DNA of 64,000 nucleotides from Talinum fruticosum (Eukaryota; Streptophyta; Magnoliopsida; Caryophyllales; Talinaceae): positions 248,001 through 312,000 of the forward strand of contig JAITYX010000017.1 of NCBI GenBank assembly GCA_021018815.1, in the 5' to 3' direction. The notes under the pieces were generated by a model. That model was not told where the DNA came from, searched no databases, and saw nothing but the letters and a program-made list of their open reading frames with translations. The position numbers were made by a program, and so were the translations under genes. Below are positions 24,654 through 38,004 of the stretch, in pieces (positions within the stretch are counted from its first letter, which is position 1; each line of letters opens with the position of its first letter).

Positions 24654-25274
24654 TATCTATTTATTGTTGCCAATAAGATGAAAATATTATCTAAAAATAT
24701 GAAGTATTCATTCATTACCGTATTGCATACAAAATACAAATAATCAAACAAATTTAAAAATTTTAAACACAATTTTATTTTATTTTTTACATTAAGGACC
24801 GATGGAGTATTAAATATTATATCGTCATATCTTCCTCGGATCCAATAAACATTATTAATCTTTTGAAACATTATTAATTTTTCTCCAAAAAAAAAAATCA
24901 TAGCCTGCCATTAAATTGACATTAATTGTTTATCTCTCCCCCCAAAAAAAAAAAAAGAAGTTATACTCCATATGTGCAGATTTTTAATCATTTTAGAGCA
25001 TATATTCGTTTTTCTTCAAATTTAAAAAAATTAAAAGGAAAAGATAAATTATTTGCCCTAAGTCAAAGTAAAGAACCCTGATCGATAGAAATATATCGAG
25101 CATATACTCCATGTTTGTGTCGTATTATTTCAAAACAATGTTTGCGTCATATAAGCCGATATTATTTTTTGTTATCGCTAGCCAATATTAATTAGCGCGA
25201 AGTCAAAGTTGCAGCAATCAAATGAAGACCTCTCGGGAATTTTTGTATTAGCTAATTAAGGGTACGTTAAAAAC

Positions 25275-25410
25275 TAATTAGTAGCCGTTACGAGTATTTG
25301 TTAACTATTATGACTTTTTATTACTACTTATAATTAGCTTTTATTAGCTATTACAAGTTCGTTATGAGTGGTTACATGTTGTTATGAGTTATTAGCTGTT
25401 ATAAACTCTA
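25275..25410. repeat. Degenerate TTAGCTGTTATGAG-like short repeat, copy 1
   Basis: Words such as TTATTAGCTATTACAAG, GTTATGAGTTATTAGCTGTT and GCCGTTACGAGTATT recur with irregular spacing of about 12-25 bases. The same words occur at 26659-26790 and, in the opposite strand, near 44655-44745 and 45771-45845. Confidence 0.5.
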
Positions 25411-26658
25411 AAACAAATGTGTCAAAAACAAGTATCTAGAGGTCAGATAAAATCTCCTACGTAAAAAGTGTAGAGCTCCTTTTTCGAGAAAAAATCTTCA
25501 CTATGGCACAAATGTGTAGAAAATGAGTTGGTTCTACTCACACAACATAATGTAGTGTGAAGGAAAATGGAAATCTCTACTTAGGTTGAAATGGTTGTGG
25601 CATGGTATGGACCATATTTGAGGTGCACTCAAAAAGGTATTTTGGACCTACCACTTACTATCAGTCAATTCCCATTAACACTTAGGAGTATGCTTTTGTC
25701 ATTTTACTCTTTCCTAAATTCCAACTATATATCAAATTATAAGTCTATTTATATCTAAGTGTCATATACTATTCACCTTTTGTCTCATATATGGACCCGT
25801 CATTTTCAAATACTTGTAATAATTACGTAAAATTCAAAACAAACAAACAAAAAAGAAACAGCTGGGATCTAAGAGAGTTTTACGAAATTTTTTCTACTAC
25901 TGATTCTATATAATAAATTAAATTAAATTCGGACTTTAGTGTGAATTAATTAATAGATTAAGACCCAAACTTATGTCCCATTCTTACTAAAAATATTTAT
26001 GGAGTGGCTCTTTCTCGAGCGATAGATTTATTCAAATTTACTTTTCCAAGTGATATATACATTTGTTTTAGTATCGGTTTCATTTAGTTAAATTAGTATA
26101 AACGGAAATTACGATAGAAAGCATCGAGTCCAAATCTCCATACTTTAACACTCTTATATTTGTGTAAATTAAAGAAAAAAATACAACTTTATCATTTTTG
26201 ACTGCTTATAATTTTTAAAGAAAGAGAACAAAAGTGGATGGTTACAACTTACATGTCCAAGAGATAAGGGGGAAAAGAAAAAAAAAAAAAAAAAGGTGTG
26301 ATCCAATTTGGTCCATTTGTAAATCATAATTTGGCAACTTTAATCCCAAGGTGGGGGCTTATATATATGTAGTTCATGTGTATATTATCTATTGAACCTC
26401 TAAAAGTGTGAAGTTTAAACCTACCCACATCAATCTCTATATATATATTCTCTCAAATCTTCTTATCCCCTAATTTTTTTACATAGAAAAGTAGACATGG
26501 GGCCATATCTTCCCCTAAAAGGGTGAACTAGCCATAGTAGAAGTCACTAGTTAGGCCTAACGTGCAACACGATGAGATTTGATTTACATTAGTCATTTGA
26601 TATTCTACTTACTATCTAAGTAAATATAAAGTTGTCTATTCATTTTAACTCGTTCAAA

Positions 26659-26790
26659 TTAGTTGTTAGTTGTTATGATTAGTTGTTAGTTGTTACGAGT
26701 TGTTATGATTGGTTACAATTGGTCGAAACTAGCTATTACGAGTTGTTGTGATTGATTATTAGTTATTATGAGTTATTAGTTGTTATAAAC
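26659..26790. repeat. Degenerate TTAGTTGTTATGAG-like short repeat, copy 2
   Basis: AGTTGTTAGTTGTTATGATT, GTTACGAGTTGTTATGATTG and GAGTTATTAGTTGTTATAAA lie within 130 bases, a minisatellite-like array with a loose 10-15-base period. Confidence 0.55.
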
Positions 26791-29046
26791 ATTGTTATAC
26801 ATGCTAAAGTGAACATACCAAGTATGTATTTTTTAAAACTTTTCCTGTCAAAGTGAGGCATACCAAAATAATTTTGACAATTTTTTTTTTTACACGGATA
26901 TGAATCATACGTGTGATATGTAAGAAGTTATAAAATTATAACTAGGATAATTAATAATTGTGAGAGATATTTGACACAACACATGTTGTATAATTGTGTT
27001 TTAATATACATTAACAAAGATTAATTCCGTACAGTGTTTTAATTTGATGACCTAATTCGACCGAGGTTGATGGGTGACTTTTTGAATTGTATTAGGCTCG
27101 GATGATCGAACGTTTTATATGCACTTGGGAGTATATACTTTTTACCATATGTCCACATATGGTTGGACGAACAGGAAAATAGGGGATTTCATAGGCCTAA
27201 TCTTTCTCTCTTTCTTATCGGAGTATATGCCCCCGATAGGAAGGTCGAGAAATACGTTTATACTCTAATATGCCTTCTAATGTGAATGCCCCTCAAGCGT
27301 GAAACATGGATATATGAAAGACTCCTCATTTACCTTGTGCAATACTCAATATGGAGGTTGTTGAGATTTAAACACGAGACATCTCGCTCATATTAGTTCT
27401 AGTACCATAATTAAAAATTAATTTAACCAAAAATTTAAACTAATGATTGAAACTCAAGAATAAGTTTATACTCTAAACAATAAATATATATCATAAGGAA
27501 ATAAAATTATATATTAAATAAATGGTACACATCTTTTTGCTTTTAAATTAATGAGTAATATTATTTTATTCCCTCATGTATCATGAAAAATCATTAATAA
27601 AGATTAAAAAAATATCATTAAACAAGGGATTAAGTCAAACAAGGCCTGTTGACTTGGAACATAAAGCCTTAACAACAAGCAATAAATTACGGCGGATCTC
27701 CTTTGATTTTGTTCTCCTCCTCTTGACCCCCAATTCCCAGACCAATTTCAGTTTTTTATTTATTCAACCTTCTAAAAATACATTAACTCGATGAACATGA
27801 ATCGTGAAAATATAATGTTTTAAAAATAAAAATAGGTTAATTATAATAAATTATTAATTTAATGGTATAAATATAATTTCTTTTTAAAACTTCTCATGAC
27901 CACATGTAATATTTTTTGTGAGATATTGTTGATTATTCTCTCAATTGCAAAAAGATACATTATCTTAAAATTAGAAAATTATTTTTGTGAGATATAAATA
28001 ATGCTTTTGTTTCGAAAATAGACTATCATTTTTTATAATAAAAAATAGACTATGACTTTGAGATGGAGGAAATACACTTGTATAGATGTTAATCAAGTGT
28101 CGAGAAAAACTTCACTATATGTATATATATTAATAAAGTGTTATCCGATACAATAATGACCCCACTATATTAAGAAAATTAATATATATTATAATTTTAA
28201 AAGCGTATTTTGTGAAAAGATTTTTTTCTTTGAACACTTATATCCCGAATCTCAATAAAATCAAATAAACCCTTAATCAGGCCAAAAAACATATATATAT
28301 ATAGTGGGAAAAAATGGGAAGGGAGTTATCATATATCATAAATCACGAGTAATGCAGGGAATTGCATGGGCGCCGCTTTCTGTCAGCGGTTTTATCTTTC
28401 CACATCCCCCCTTTTTTTTTTGTATGCTGAAATTTCTTGTATTATTGCGCCGAAACTTGAAATAATTGTACATGTGCTCTCTATAACGATTTGACATTTA
28501 TTTTTTTAAGTCCACCATAAATTTATGTCCTATAAGAGCTAAAATTTGGTAATTAAAAAATTTAGGGAATATTTATTATCGGATAACAGTGACTTTATTA
28601 TAATAAAATAGATGATTGAATTAAAGACCAAAATCATAAGTCAAAATATTCATTAATCTAGTAAAACCTAATATTAAATTTAAAATCGATTGTGACATAA
28701 TACTTCGAATATACAATTTTGTCCCAAAAATATTATTACATTTAGATAATAAAAATATTTAACAAATTATCGTTACGAGTAGTTTATTTTCAGAAAGAGT
28801 AAGAGGATTTTTAACGTAAATATAAGTTTATAACGACTTATATTATTCGACGCTACAGCAAAGTGGCTATTTAGAAACGAAAAAAATATCGTTTTCTATT
28901 ATTAATTTTTGGTGTATAAAGACATTTATTGAAAACGGACAAATCATATGCCAATAGATGCTGGCCATATATATACATACATATATATATCGGCATGATT
29001 ATAATGTGGTTGGGGGGTCTTTCATGCAGTCAGCTGCTGTTCCATC

Positions 29047-29048
<2 letters not shown>

Positions 29049-29079
<31 letters not shown>
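29049..29079. repeat. (TC)n microsatellite
   Basis: Fifteen TC units. Confidence 0.95.
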
Positions 29080-29081
<2 letters not shown>

Positions 29082-29719
29082 ATTTTTATTCATCTCCATA
29101 ATCATTTTCTTTTTTAGTTGGATTTTTCTTTTCACTCAATAAGAGGCCACAAAATTTACATATATATAAAAAATAAAAACCATGTAAAATATAATATCAT
29201 TCTTTTAGAAAGAAAATCTGTCTACGAAGCTACTTTCAAAATTTATACAGAGTAAATTGATTAGAAACAGCGTATCGTATCGTACTTTTGAATAAGTTTG
29301 TCACTCATTAAAACACTACAAATGGATATCTTGAACGGATGTTTACATATGGAGTATAAAATTGGTAAGGTTTCAAAAATAAAGAGATGACGACGTTAAT
29401 GAACATAGATTAAAGTTATCATAAGTATAGATATTGATTTTATTGATAAAAAAAAAAAGTACCAAAATGCACACTCATTAAAATTATTATCTAAAAAATC
29501 AAAATACTTATAATTAACCGAAAAAAATCGAGGATAACTTCGAATTTCCTAAGGTAATGAATTACACAAGGTCCAGGATTTCTGTTTAACTCTTCCTCCT
29601 TGACCTAATAGTTATGTTATCATTGTCATTTATGGTTTATTAGATTTTTAAAAAAAGGGTAATGTCATGAACATGTCATAGCCTTATTGCTTTGAATATT
29701 TCAAATAAATCTTATTTTC

Positions 29720-29721
<2 letters not shown>

Positions 29722-29750
<29 letters not shown>
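29722..29750. repeat. (AT)n microsatellite
   Basis: About fourteen AT units. Confidence 0.95.
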
Positions 29751-30295
29751 CTTGACATAACAAAAGAAACAAATCATGAGATTGCAATTAATTGATGAAG
29801 AGATTTTCAACATAAATTTTTGTTGTTTCTTCTGTATATACTCCATCTAATTTTTTTAAATTTTATTTTACACATTCATTGCCTTTATTGATAAGAATTT
29901 TTTTAGTTGCTAGCTATTTGCAATATAGGCATTTAATAGAGAAAAAGAAAATAAATATAAATATATGCATATTCATTCCAATAAAAAAAATTTGTATGAA
30001 ACTAATTATATGATAATAAGATATGTAATATGATTTTAAAAGTGAAAATATTTTAAATATTATATATACATCATGCTTCCGTAGTCACTAATACCCCTAT
30101 TTGAGACTTGAATAGGATTCAATGACGAGCTTACTTATCATTTAAAAAAAAGGGATTATAAAATTTCAATTTCCATCAATTTCACAAAAAGTTAAGATAT
30201 ATCATACTTAAAAAATACGGCCTAAAATTAAGGTTACGGTTTTTTTCTAAATTTTCGTGGAGTTACTTCTTTTAGTAAAAAACATATTTGCATTT

Positions 30296-33026
30296 AATAA
30301 TGCAAATATATTTTTTTATTTGCATTTATTTTGAACGGTCAACCAATGCCTGACAAGCTGAACCATACAAATATCGTCTTGATCCCAACGGTACCTCACC
30401 CAACCAATCTTGTCAATTTCAGGCCCATCAGTTTGTGCAATGTCATTTATAAAATGGTTACTAAGGTGATCACAAACAGATCGAAGAAAATTCTCCCCTC
30501 ATTATTTCGAAAACCAAAGCGCTTTTACCCCTGGGAGACCGATCACCGACAATATTTTGGTGTCATATGAAATGTTCCATTTCATGTATAATCAGCGTAG
30601 CACTAATGGGTCCATGGCCATCAAAGTGGATATGAGCAAAGCATATGATAAAGTTGAATGGACATTCCTGCGAAATGTTATGATAAAACCGGGATTCTGT
30701 AGGCGCTCGGGTTAACCTTGTCATGAACTGCGTTGAATCTGCTACTTTTTCCTTTATGATTAACGGATCGCCGAAAGGGATGGTCGTGCCTTCTAGAGGT
30801 CTCCGTCAAGGTGACCCAATCTCTCCCTATTTATTTTTATTTGTGACGAAGGCTTAATAGGTTTACTAAGGAACGCGGAGAGCAGCGGGTTAATTTTTGG
30901 TCATCGTATATGTTCTACGGCTCCCTCGGTTTCACATCTCTTGTTCATCGATGACTCTATGTTCTTCCGTGGGGCTACGTGTGATCAAGCTGAGGCGATT
31001 AAGAGCATTTTGGGTTCCTATGAGCGGGCCTCGGGTCGGAAGTCAACTTTCATAAATCCAAGTGTGGTATTTGAAAAGGGTATCCCTACACATAGGAGGG
31101 CGGAGATCGTCATGATACTAGATATTAGAGAAGTCCTCTCTCATGACAAGTACTTGGGATTCCCTTCCTATGTCGTTCGGTCTAAGAAAAACCCTTCTTA
31201 TTCCTAAAGGACAAAATTACGAAGAGACTTTCGAGTTGGATGGAAAACTAGTTTCTTGGGCGGGTCGGGAAGTGCTAATAAAGGTTGTTGCCCAAGCTAT
31301 CCCGACTTATGCTATGAGTGTGTTCAAGCTTCCTAAGGTACTAAATGCTTCTATTCAATCTATTATTAATCAATTTTGGTGGAGCAATGATTCTTCAAGA
31401 AGGAAAATTCACTGGGTTAGTGGTTCCTGCTTGTGTGATAGCAAAGACGATGGTGGGTTGGGATTTCGTGACTTCGAAGCTTTTAATGAGGCCTTGCTCA
31501 CTAAACAGGTTTGGAGACTTGTACAAAATGCAAATTCTTTGGTGGCTCGTATTCTTAAGGCTCGCTATTTCTCTAACCGTGATATTTTGGAGGCGCCTTT
31601 GGGAACCAAACCGAGCTTTACTTGGCGAAGTATTTGGGGGCGAAACGCTTTATCTCGCTTAGGGTCCGAGATGGATTATTGGTAACGGGGAGGCGGTTCA
31701 CGCATGGACCTCTAGGTGGCTACCTAGACCATGGCTCTTTAAACCTATCGGAGCGCCGGAAGGGGCAAATATGGACCCGAAGGTAGCAGACCTTATTGAT
31801 AGAGATCATGGGGTGTGGCGTGAGGAGCTAATCGGGGACATCTTTCTCGGCTAACGATGCTGAAATTATTCTCAAACCGCCCTTTGCTTGTCGTGGCCTA
31901 ATGACAAACTCATATGGCACTTTACCCCTAATGGAGAATTTTCCGTTAAATCAGCATACTATATAGCAAGGGCAACCGTGAAGGAGCGAGCTTCCTCTAA
32001 TGGAATGGACAATCGACCCAATTGGAAGATGTTGTGTAAACTAGATGTCCCACCCCGCATCAAGCTCTTTGGGTGGTAGTTAAGAGTCGGAGCTTTAGCA
32101 ACAAAGAACAACTTGGCTAAGCGTATCCCAAGTTTTGATATGAAATGTGATATTTGCGGTGCCATCAAAGAATCTGATGTCCACTCTTTGTTTCTATGCC
32201 CTCTCGCTCGAGAAATCTTGAATGGCGGTGATTTTGAGGAAAACCTCGTGGAACGGCGAGCACCCTTCAAGCAATGGAAGCTCTAGTCTATGCTTCGGAA
32301 AAGTTGACTTTGGACCGACTCGGCATCTTCCTTGCTGTCATGTGGGAATGCTTGGAACTCACGGAACCGTTTTATATTTGGCGGGAAGGAGGGTAATCGG
32401 CTAGGACTTGCAAGAAGAGTCGAGACATTTGTGCTTAACTTTCGAACTATAAAGGAACCCGCAACACCGGTAGAGCAGGAACTTAGGGGATTTGTTGGTC
32501 TCCGCCAGCGCAGGGCTTCCTTAAAGTTAACTTTGACGCGGGGAAGATCGGAGAGAATGGCAGGGGTGGGGATTTGTGGTCCGCGACAGCTCGGGCGAGG
32601 TAGTTCGGCTGGAGTTCACCAAAACCGGAGTTTTACGAGGCCGAATTGGAAGAGGCGAGGGCTTGCATCTTTGCCCTCCGACATGCTGCAGCAAGGGGCT
32701 TCCAACGAATCATTCTTGAAGGTGATTCCCAATCGCTCATTTCAAAGATTAAGAAGAATGATGTCCCCAAGTCTCTTCTCGGTTTTTTCATTTCCGAAAT
32801 TCTTGCTTTAAGTTTATCGTTTGATTTTATTTCGTGGAATTTTGTTCGAAGGGGTTGTAATTCGGTTGCTCACGCAATCGCTCACTTCCACCCTATCGAG
32901 TTCGTCGAAAGGATATGGATGGAAGGGGGCCAAATCTTGTTCATGATTTGGCAACGAAAGACATGTGCTTGCTTGTTGATGATCAATTAATATAACACCC
33001 CTAGCCGTTGAAGATAAAAAAAAAAA
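30296..33026 (+). mobile_element. 5'-truncated L1-type LINE, reverse transcriptase to poly(A), inactive
   Basis: About 2.7 kb of a plant LINE. In order: reverse transcriptase (NHTNIVLIPTVPHPTNLVNF and FRPISLCNVIYKMVTKVITN near 30360-30480; VDMSKAYDKVEWTFLRNVM near 30625-30680; [15 protein letters not shown] near 30800-30845; the polymerase box as LLFIDDSMFF near 30940-30970, with Ile in place of the usual Ala); the thumb and zf-RVT region (AGREVLIKVVAQAIPTYAMS near 31260, WRSIWGR near 31625, SVKSAYYIA near 31945, CDICGAIKESDVHSLFLCPL near 32150-32205); RNase H (EEARACIFALRHAAARGFQR and EGDSQSLISKIKK near 32650-32755, then NSVAHAIAHF). It ends in TAATATAACACC and an A13 run. At least eight frame changes or stops interrupt it. 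The 15-base word AACATATTTGCATTT at 30281-30295 recurs at 33027-33041 as the target-site duplication. Confidence 0.92.
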
Positions 33027-33041
33027 AACATATTTGCATTT

Positions 33042-36000
33042 TATATATGATATTTTCGGATTCGAAGGAGAGGGGGAAGAAGAAGTGAATTTCTAACAAA
33101 AAATGGGGAACGAGGAAATTGGGAGGAAAAGTGTGATATAATTTTTCTTGGGTTGCAAGTGGCCAACTTTACCAAGGTGTGTGAAGCTTATCTATCTAAT
33201 TCATGTATATTTATCTAAAAGTCCTAAAATTTCCACGTCTAAAACCATTTAATCTCTCCTGCAGATTCAAAGATTATATTCGCAAATCCACATAATTAAA
33301 TTTCCTTATTTTTTCTTTCGTTCAGTCATTTCGAATACGTGTCCCGAAAATATAAACTCCTAAGCGTATAATAGATGTCCGAAAAAGGGTACCTTAGTTT
33401 TGCTAATGGAGAATTACTATGAGGCGGGAATTCTTTCTTCTAAATGGAGAAATGAAGTGATGGGGGTGTGATAGCCACTTAGGCCTAAATTGCCATGATA
33501 GGATATCAGGTTACACTACTTTAAAGTACATATCCATAAAAACCATCTCATTATCCCAATCACTCCAATTATATTTTTCAAAAGGTTTAAAGTTGAGTCC
33601 ATTTTGTCACATTAAAATATATATTATATGTCTTGGAATTACAATGTTAACCTGGTTTATCTGCACCAAGCTAACATTTTATTTATCGACTTCTTGCGAT
33701 TGGTCGGTCTTTAATTTTGTATCTATTTAGTTAATGTATCTGAAATGATTGAGTTAACTATAGAAATTAATAATATGGATTTTTCTTCCTTGTCTTTGAC
33801 ATGACCGACGGTTTTTAAAATTTGATGGAGTGTTAAAAAGTATTTATATTAGTGGGCTTGGATAACAACCCTTATTGAAAAAAGAGCAAGAAAACATAAT
33901 TAAACTATACTTATCAATCACAGTACGTCGAAGCCTTCTACATGCTTTTTTTTTTTTTTTAATTTCTAAAATAAAAATATGGAGTAAATACATAAGAATA
34001 ACAAGTCCCCTCTCATAAATAAGTAAAATATAATTAATTTTCTTTAAGAATCGACCTAATATTAGGGTTACTAAAACTAAAATTTAAACATAGTATGAAA
34101 AATTTCTAAACCCACCCAAATTTCAAGATTAATTTCTTAGTAATTTTCAAATCCTCATTTTGTCTTATGGTTTTAAGTTTTTTTTTTGATAAATGTGAGG
34201 TTTATCTAAATCTTTGGCTATCGGTTTGAATTTTATAATTTTTTATAAAAAATATTTTATTAATAAAAAGTAAATCTAAAAATATACTGTCAATCGGCTC
34301 TAAACTTGTAAAGCTCTCCTTGCTATTATATTAATCGCATTCTTCAAATGCCAATGCGTCTTTACTCAATATCGGTAAGTTATAGTATAACTTCATGCAA
34401 CATGTTTCTATCTAATATGATAATTAAAACAATTGTGTAAAAATATAAAAATTATTTAAAACCAAATTTAAAATTAAAAATTTTCAATACATATGTAATA
34501 ACTTATGGAAATATTAAGATACATTAGATAAATTGAACTTGAATATAAAAATTAAACTAATAAAATTCATAACCCTACTTTTTTAGGTTGGGGGAGTATT
34601 GCATGTGCAAATTTTTTTTTTTTTTGGCTGAGTCATTGCGTGCGTATAATTATTAATCACGCAAGTGCAATTTTTTTTTTGTTGTTGAAAATAAAAAAAG
34701 AAACTGAATTATAAAAAAAAAAATCAGGCATTCGGTATATTTTCTTCATTTTATTTTATTTAAGATAATAATCAATAAATACAGGCAAGATTTTTGGGGG
34801 AGATAGGGTGGTCCAACTCTCCATCGCCATCAAGGCAAAATTGCCCCAATTTTTTTTAATTATTTTTTTGTAAAAAATTGTTTTTTTTATCTATAAATAA
34901 AAAAAAGGGAATGGGCCGCCTCTTTTGTCAGCTGTTTTAGCGTATTCACACCTTTGTAAGGGTGGAATCTTGGCTTGGATTGGAACCTTTCAAATAAAAA
35001 TACCTTCTTCTTCCTTTTCTTTTTATTATCCATGAAATAAGAATATTTATTTATTTATTTATTTATTTATTTATTATATAAGCTCAATATTTACATATGC
35101 AAAAATAGTAAATGTCTTCGCTGTTGAGTGTTGACTTTAAACACACAAGTGCCCGTCTTCATCGACTAAATTAATGCTCACTTCGTTCCATATTTATTTT
35201 TCGAGATAAGAAAATAATCACATTAAACGCCTTTTTTTTTATAATATTTGGGTGGAAGCACTCATCTTTGAATCTCATTCGCAATAAAAATAAATAAATA
35301 AAAAGGAATATGTTGAACTTGATAATTATGTATTATATAAAATCACCAAATTATTTGCAATTTTTCTAATTATAGAAATAAATTTTTTTTTTACAATATG
35401 TTTTGGTTAATACGCCATTTATGTTTATAGGCATATTGGAATTCTCCAACCTAACATTTTGAAGATTTAATGCAATCATAGATTCAAACTTAACCAAGAC
35501 AAAAAGATATATGGTGTCGTGTCTAATTTAAGACCTTATCCTCTCGTTGAATTAATATATGTTGTAGTACTTTACAATAAATATTGGTTAATATAAGTCG
35601 ATAAATATTATAATTTGTAGGATATACTCCAATCCAATATCTTATTCGACCAATAAATAATAATGGGTTGATATCAAAATATTAAGACCGATGTTTATAG
35701 GTTTAACACTAACAAAATAATTGAATTTAAACCTTTGTAATACCTTCTCATAGATAGTGGGCGGGAACGTATTTTGGAAATTGTTATTTTTATTCTCTTT
35801 ATTTCACAATATTTGTCATTTTAACCGAGCTTTTTTTCATTTAATAGTATTTGTCACTTAAAAATCCTAATATATTAATGACCTTTTTAATTGACTTTTC
35901 TCTCTCCTTTTTAATTGACTTTTTTTAATTTCCAATGAAACTTTGGGGTAACTTGATATTTTAACATAAATTTTCTCATGAATTATGTGTTTCCTAACTA

Positions 36001-36764
36001 TTCTCTTAATGCTGAAAAAGACAAATATTATGAAACGAGAACAATATTGTAATACTTTCTTATAGAAGTAGACATGCAGTTAGGAAGTGGGGAATTTTTT
36101 TTCCTCCCCTACATCATGTTGGTGTAATATCAGCAGGGGAGCTACATGTAATCCAACAGTGTCCCGAGATAACCATTGTGCCCAGAAAATGCTTATTAAT
36201 TGCAAATGGACGACTTTAGTTTGGGTATAATTTAGGTTTAAGAACATCCATAAAAAAGATATAAAAAACTTAAAATACCCTTACACAGTTCAAATTTCTA
36301 ACTCCATCGCTGTGAAATACACTGTGATTATAGTGACGGTCACTCAAGGGAACTTTCCCATGAGCCTATCTAGTTGTGAGACAATGATTATTCATGTAAA
36401 CACACTATGAAATGTTTGGAGTTGCAAAACTTAGATGAGGCACGAGTTTATGTGTACGTATAATCCATTTATAATTCTCGTGTCTTATGATTTCTTATGC
36501 ACTTGAATTTGGAGACGTGTGAATATGACCACCACGCCTTGAAATTGCGCAAATTGGATAAGCTATCGTTGTCATGCCTTGTACCTCCAACTTATTATGG
36601 GTATAGTGACGAGTACTATTTAATGAGGGAGAGCATTACATCTTATTTTCCACACTAAACAGGCGAGGAAAAAAATATAACCACAAAAATCGGTTTTAAA
36701 TTTGAATTGTGGTGGGCGTAAGTAAGAAAGAAATATCATGTAAATGTGTCTTCTACTATCTCTT
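33042..36764. other. Gene-free AT-rich intergenic DNA
   Basis: No recognisable coding sequence. An (ATTT)n repeat lies at 35044-35076 and there are several A or T runs longer than ten bases. Confidence 0.5.
35044..35076. repeat. (ATTT)n microsatellite
   Basis: About eight ATTT units in a row. Confidence 0.95.
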
Positions 36765-37064
36765 GTACAAAATAAGAGTACATTGTTTATTGTTGAACGG
36801 TGCTGAATCTATATAAGTAAACTGGTGTTGGGAAAAATCAAAGTAAATGACGATACTTATAAAGACTGAATGATATGAAAAAATATTGAAGAGTAGTGGA
36901 TGATGCTGAATACTTAATTAAGGAAGACGTAATTAGATACGTTTAATAAATACTTGATGGTAGCTAGTTAAAAGATATGTAATGTTACTATTTAAAAGAT
37001 TGTGAATGGAATTAAACAAATTTAACTGTATTAAATATTGATAATAAGTACTGATAAGTTAAAA
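36765..37064. repeat. 300-bp direct repeat, copy 1
   Basis: Starts GTACAAAATAAGAGTAC and shares a long ordered series of words with copy 2: TATTGTTGAACGGT-CTGAAT, GATACTTATAAAGACT, AAATATTGAA, GGATGAT-CTGAATA, ACGTAATTA, TATTAAATATTGATAATAA. Identity is roughly three quarters by eye, with several indels. It directly precedes the copia fragment. Confidence 0.75.
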
Positions 37065-37705
37065 TAAGTAGCTTGACAAAGATCTTGAAGAACCAACAAT
37101 GTATCGACAGCTAGTCGACAGTATGGTGCAACCCACATTAACAAAACCAAATATTACTCTTATGATGTTAGCATAGTAAGTTGGTATATGCAGAAGCTAA
37201 AGAAGCCTCATATGGAAGCAATATGCAGGAGCTGAAGAAGCCTCACCTAAAAACAATACAAAGAATACTGAGGTATGTAAAGAGAACACTTGATTATGGT
37301 CTATACTATAAAAAGGGTGACAAATTTAAATTGATCGGTTATTGTGATACTGATTATGCCGATGATCGTGATACCCAACGGTCTATTACGAGTTATGTAT
37401 TTAGCCTAGGATCAACTGTCATGTCACGGTGTAGTAAAGAACAACCGACACTTTCACTATGAAGCACGAAGTAGAGCATCGTGCAGCGCCGATGACAACC
37501 CAAGAATTGATGTGCGTGGTTGGTCCAATTACTTAAAGATCTTCACCAACCTACTGATGATAAGAGTGAGTAAGGTTTCCACAAGAGAAAGTGAGGTGTC
37601 CCATATACTCTTGAGTGTTTGTATAAACTTTTATAAGTTTGCTCTCTCAAGTTAATGATAAAGTATGGTTTCTATCAAACCACCTAGTCTCATAAATTTC
37701 CAACA
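37065..37705 (+). mobile_element. Copia retrotransposon fragment (RT end, RNase H, possible LTR end)
   Basis: The plus strand reads DLEEPTMYRQLVDSMVQPTL near 37085-37140, the end of a Ty1/copia reverse transcriptase. Then comes RNase [40 protein letters not shown] and [15 protein letters not shown], followed after a break by ELMWLVQLLKDL-like residues near 37510 in another frame. The word ATGCAG-AGCT-AAGAAGCCTCA occurs twice at 37189 and 37222, a small internal duplication. The block ends AAATTTCCAACA at 37705, the typical 3' terminus of a copia LTR, so 37600-37705 may be a short or decayed LTR. Stops and missing domains (gag, protease, integrase) make it a relic. Confidence 0.8.
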
Positions 37706-38004
37706 GTACAAAATAAGAGCACAATTATTTTTGGAACGATGATGTTGTATTTATTGTTGAACGGTACTGAATCTAAATAAGCAAACCGGTGTAGGAGGAA
37801 ATAAAATCAAATGATGATACTTATAAAGACTAAATAATATTGAAAAATATTGAATACTAGCGGATGATACTGAATAATTAATTAAAAATACGTAATTAAA
37901 TACGTTTATACATACTTAATAAAAGATCGTAAACTGTATTAAACAAAAAGAAATAATAGTATTAAATATTGATAATAAACACCGATAAATGGAAATCAAT
38001 AGGG
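37706..38004. repeat. 300-bp direct repeat, copy 2
   Basis: Begins GTACAAAATAAGAGCAC immediately after the CCAACA end of the copia fragment and follows copy 1 (36765-37064) word by word to GATATTGATAATAA-type sequence, with insertions such as GAACGATGATGTTG near 37735. Confidence 0.75.

Larger units (their letters stand above)
24669..30280. other. Gene-free AT-rich intergenic DNA
   Basis: No recognisable coding sequence. Content includes two stretches of a TTAGTTGTTATGAG-like short repeat (25275-25410 and 26659-26790), a TC microsatellite at 29049 and a TA microsatellite at 29722. Confidence 0.5.

Noticed and set aside
32332..32811. 159-codon open frame in the LINE RNase H region
   Set aside because: It is a wrong-frame reading of the degraded RNase H sequence; the right frames give EEARACIFALRHAA and NSVAHAIAHF.
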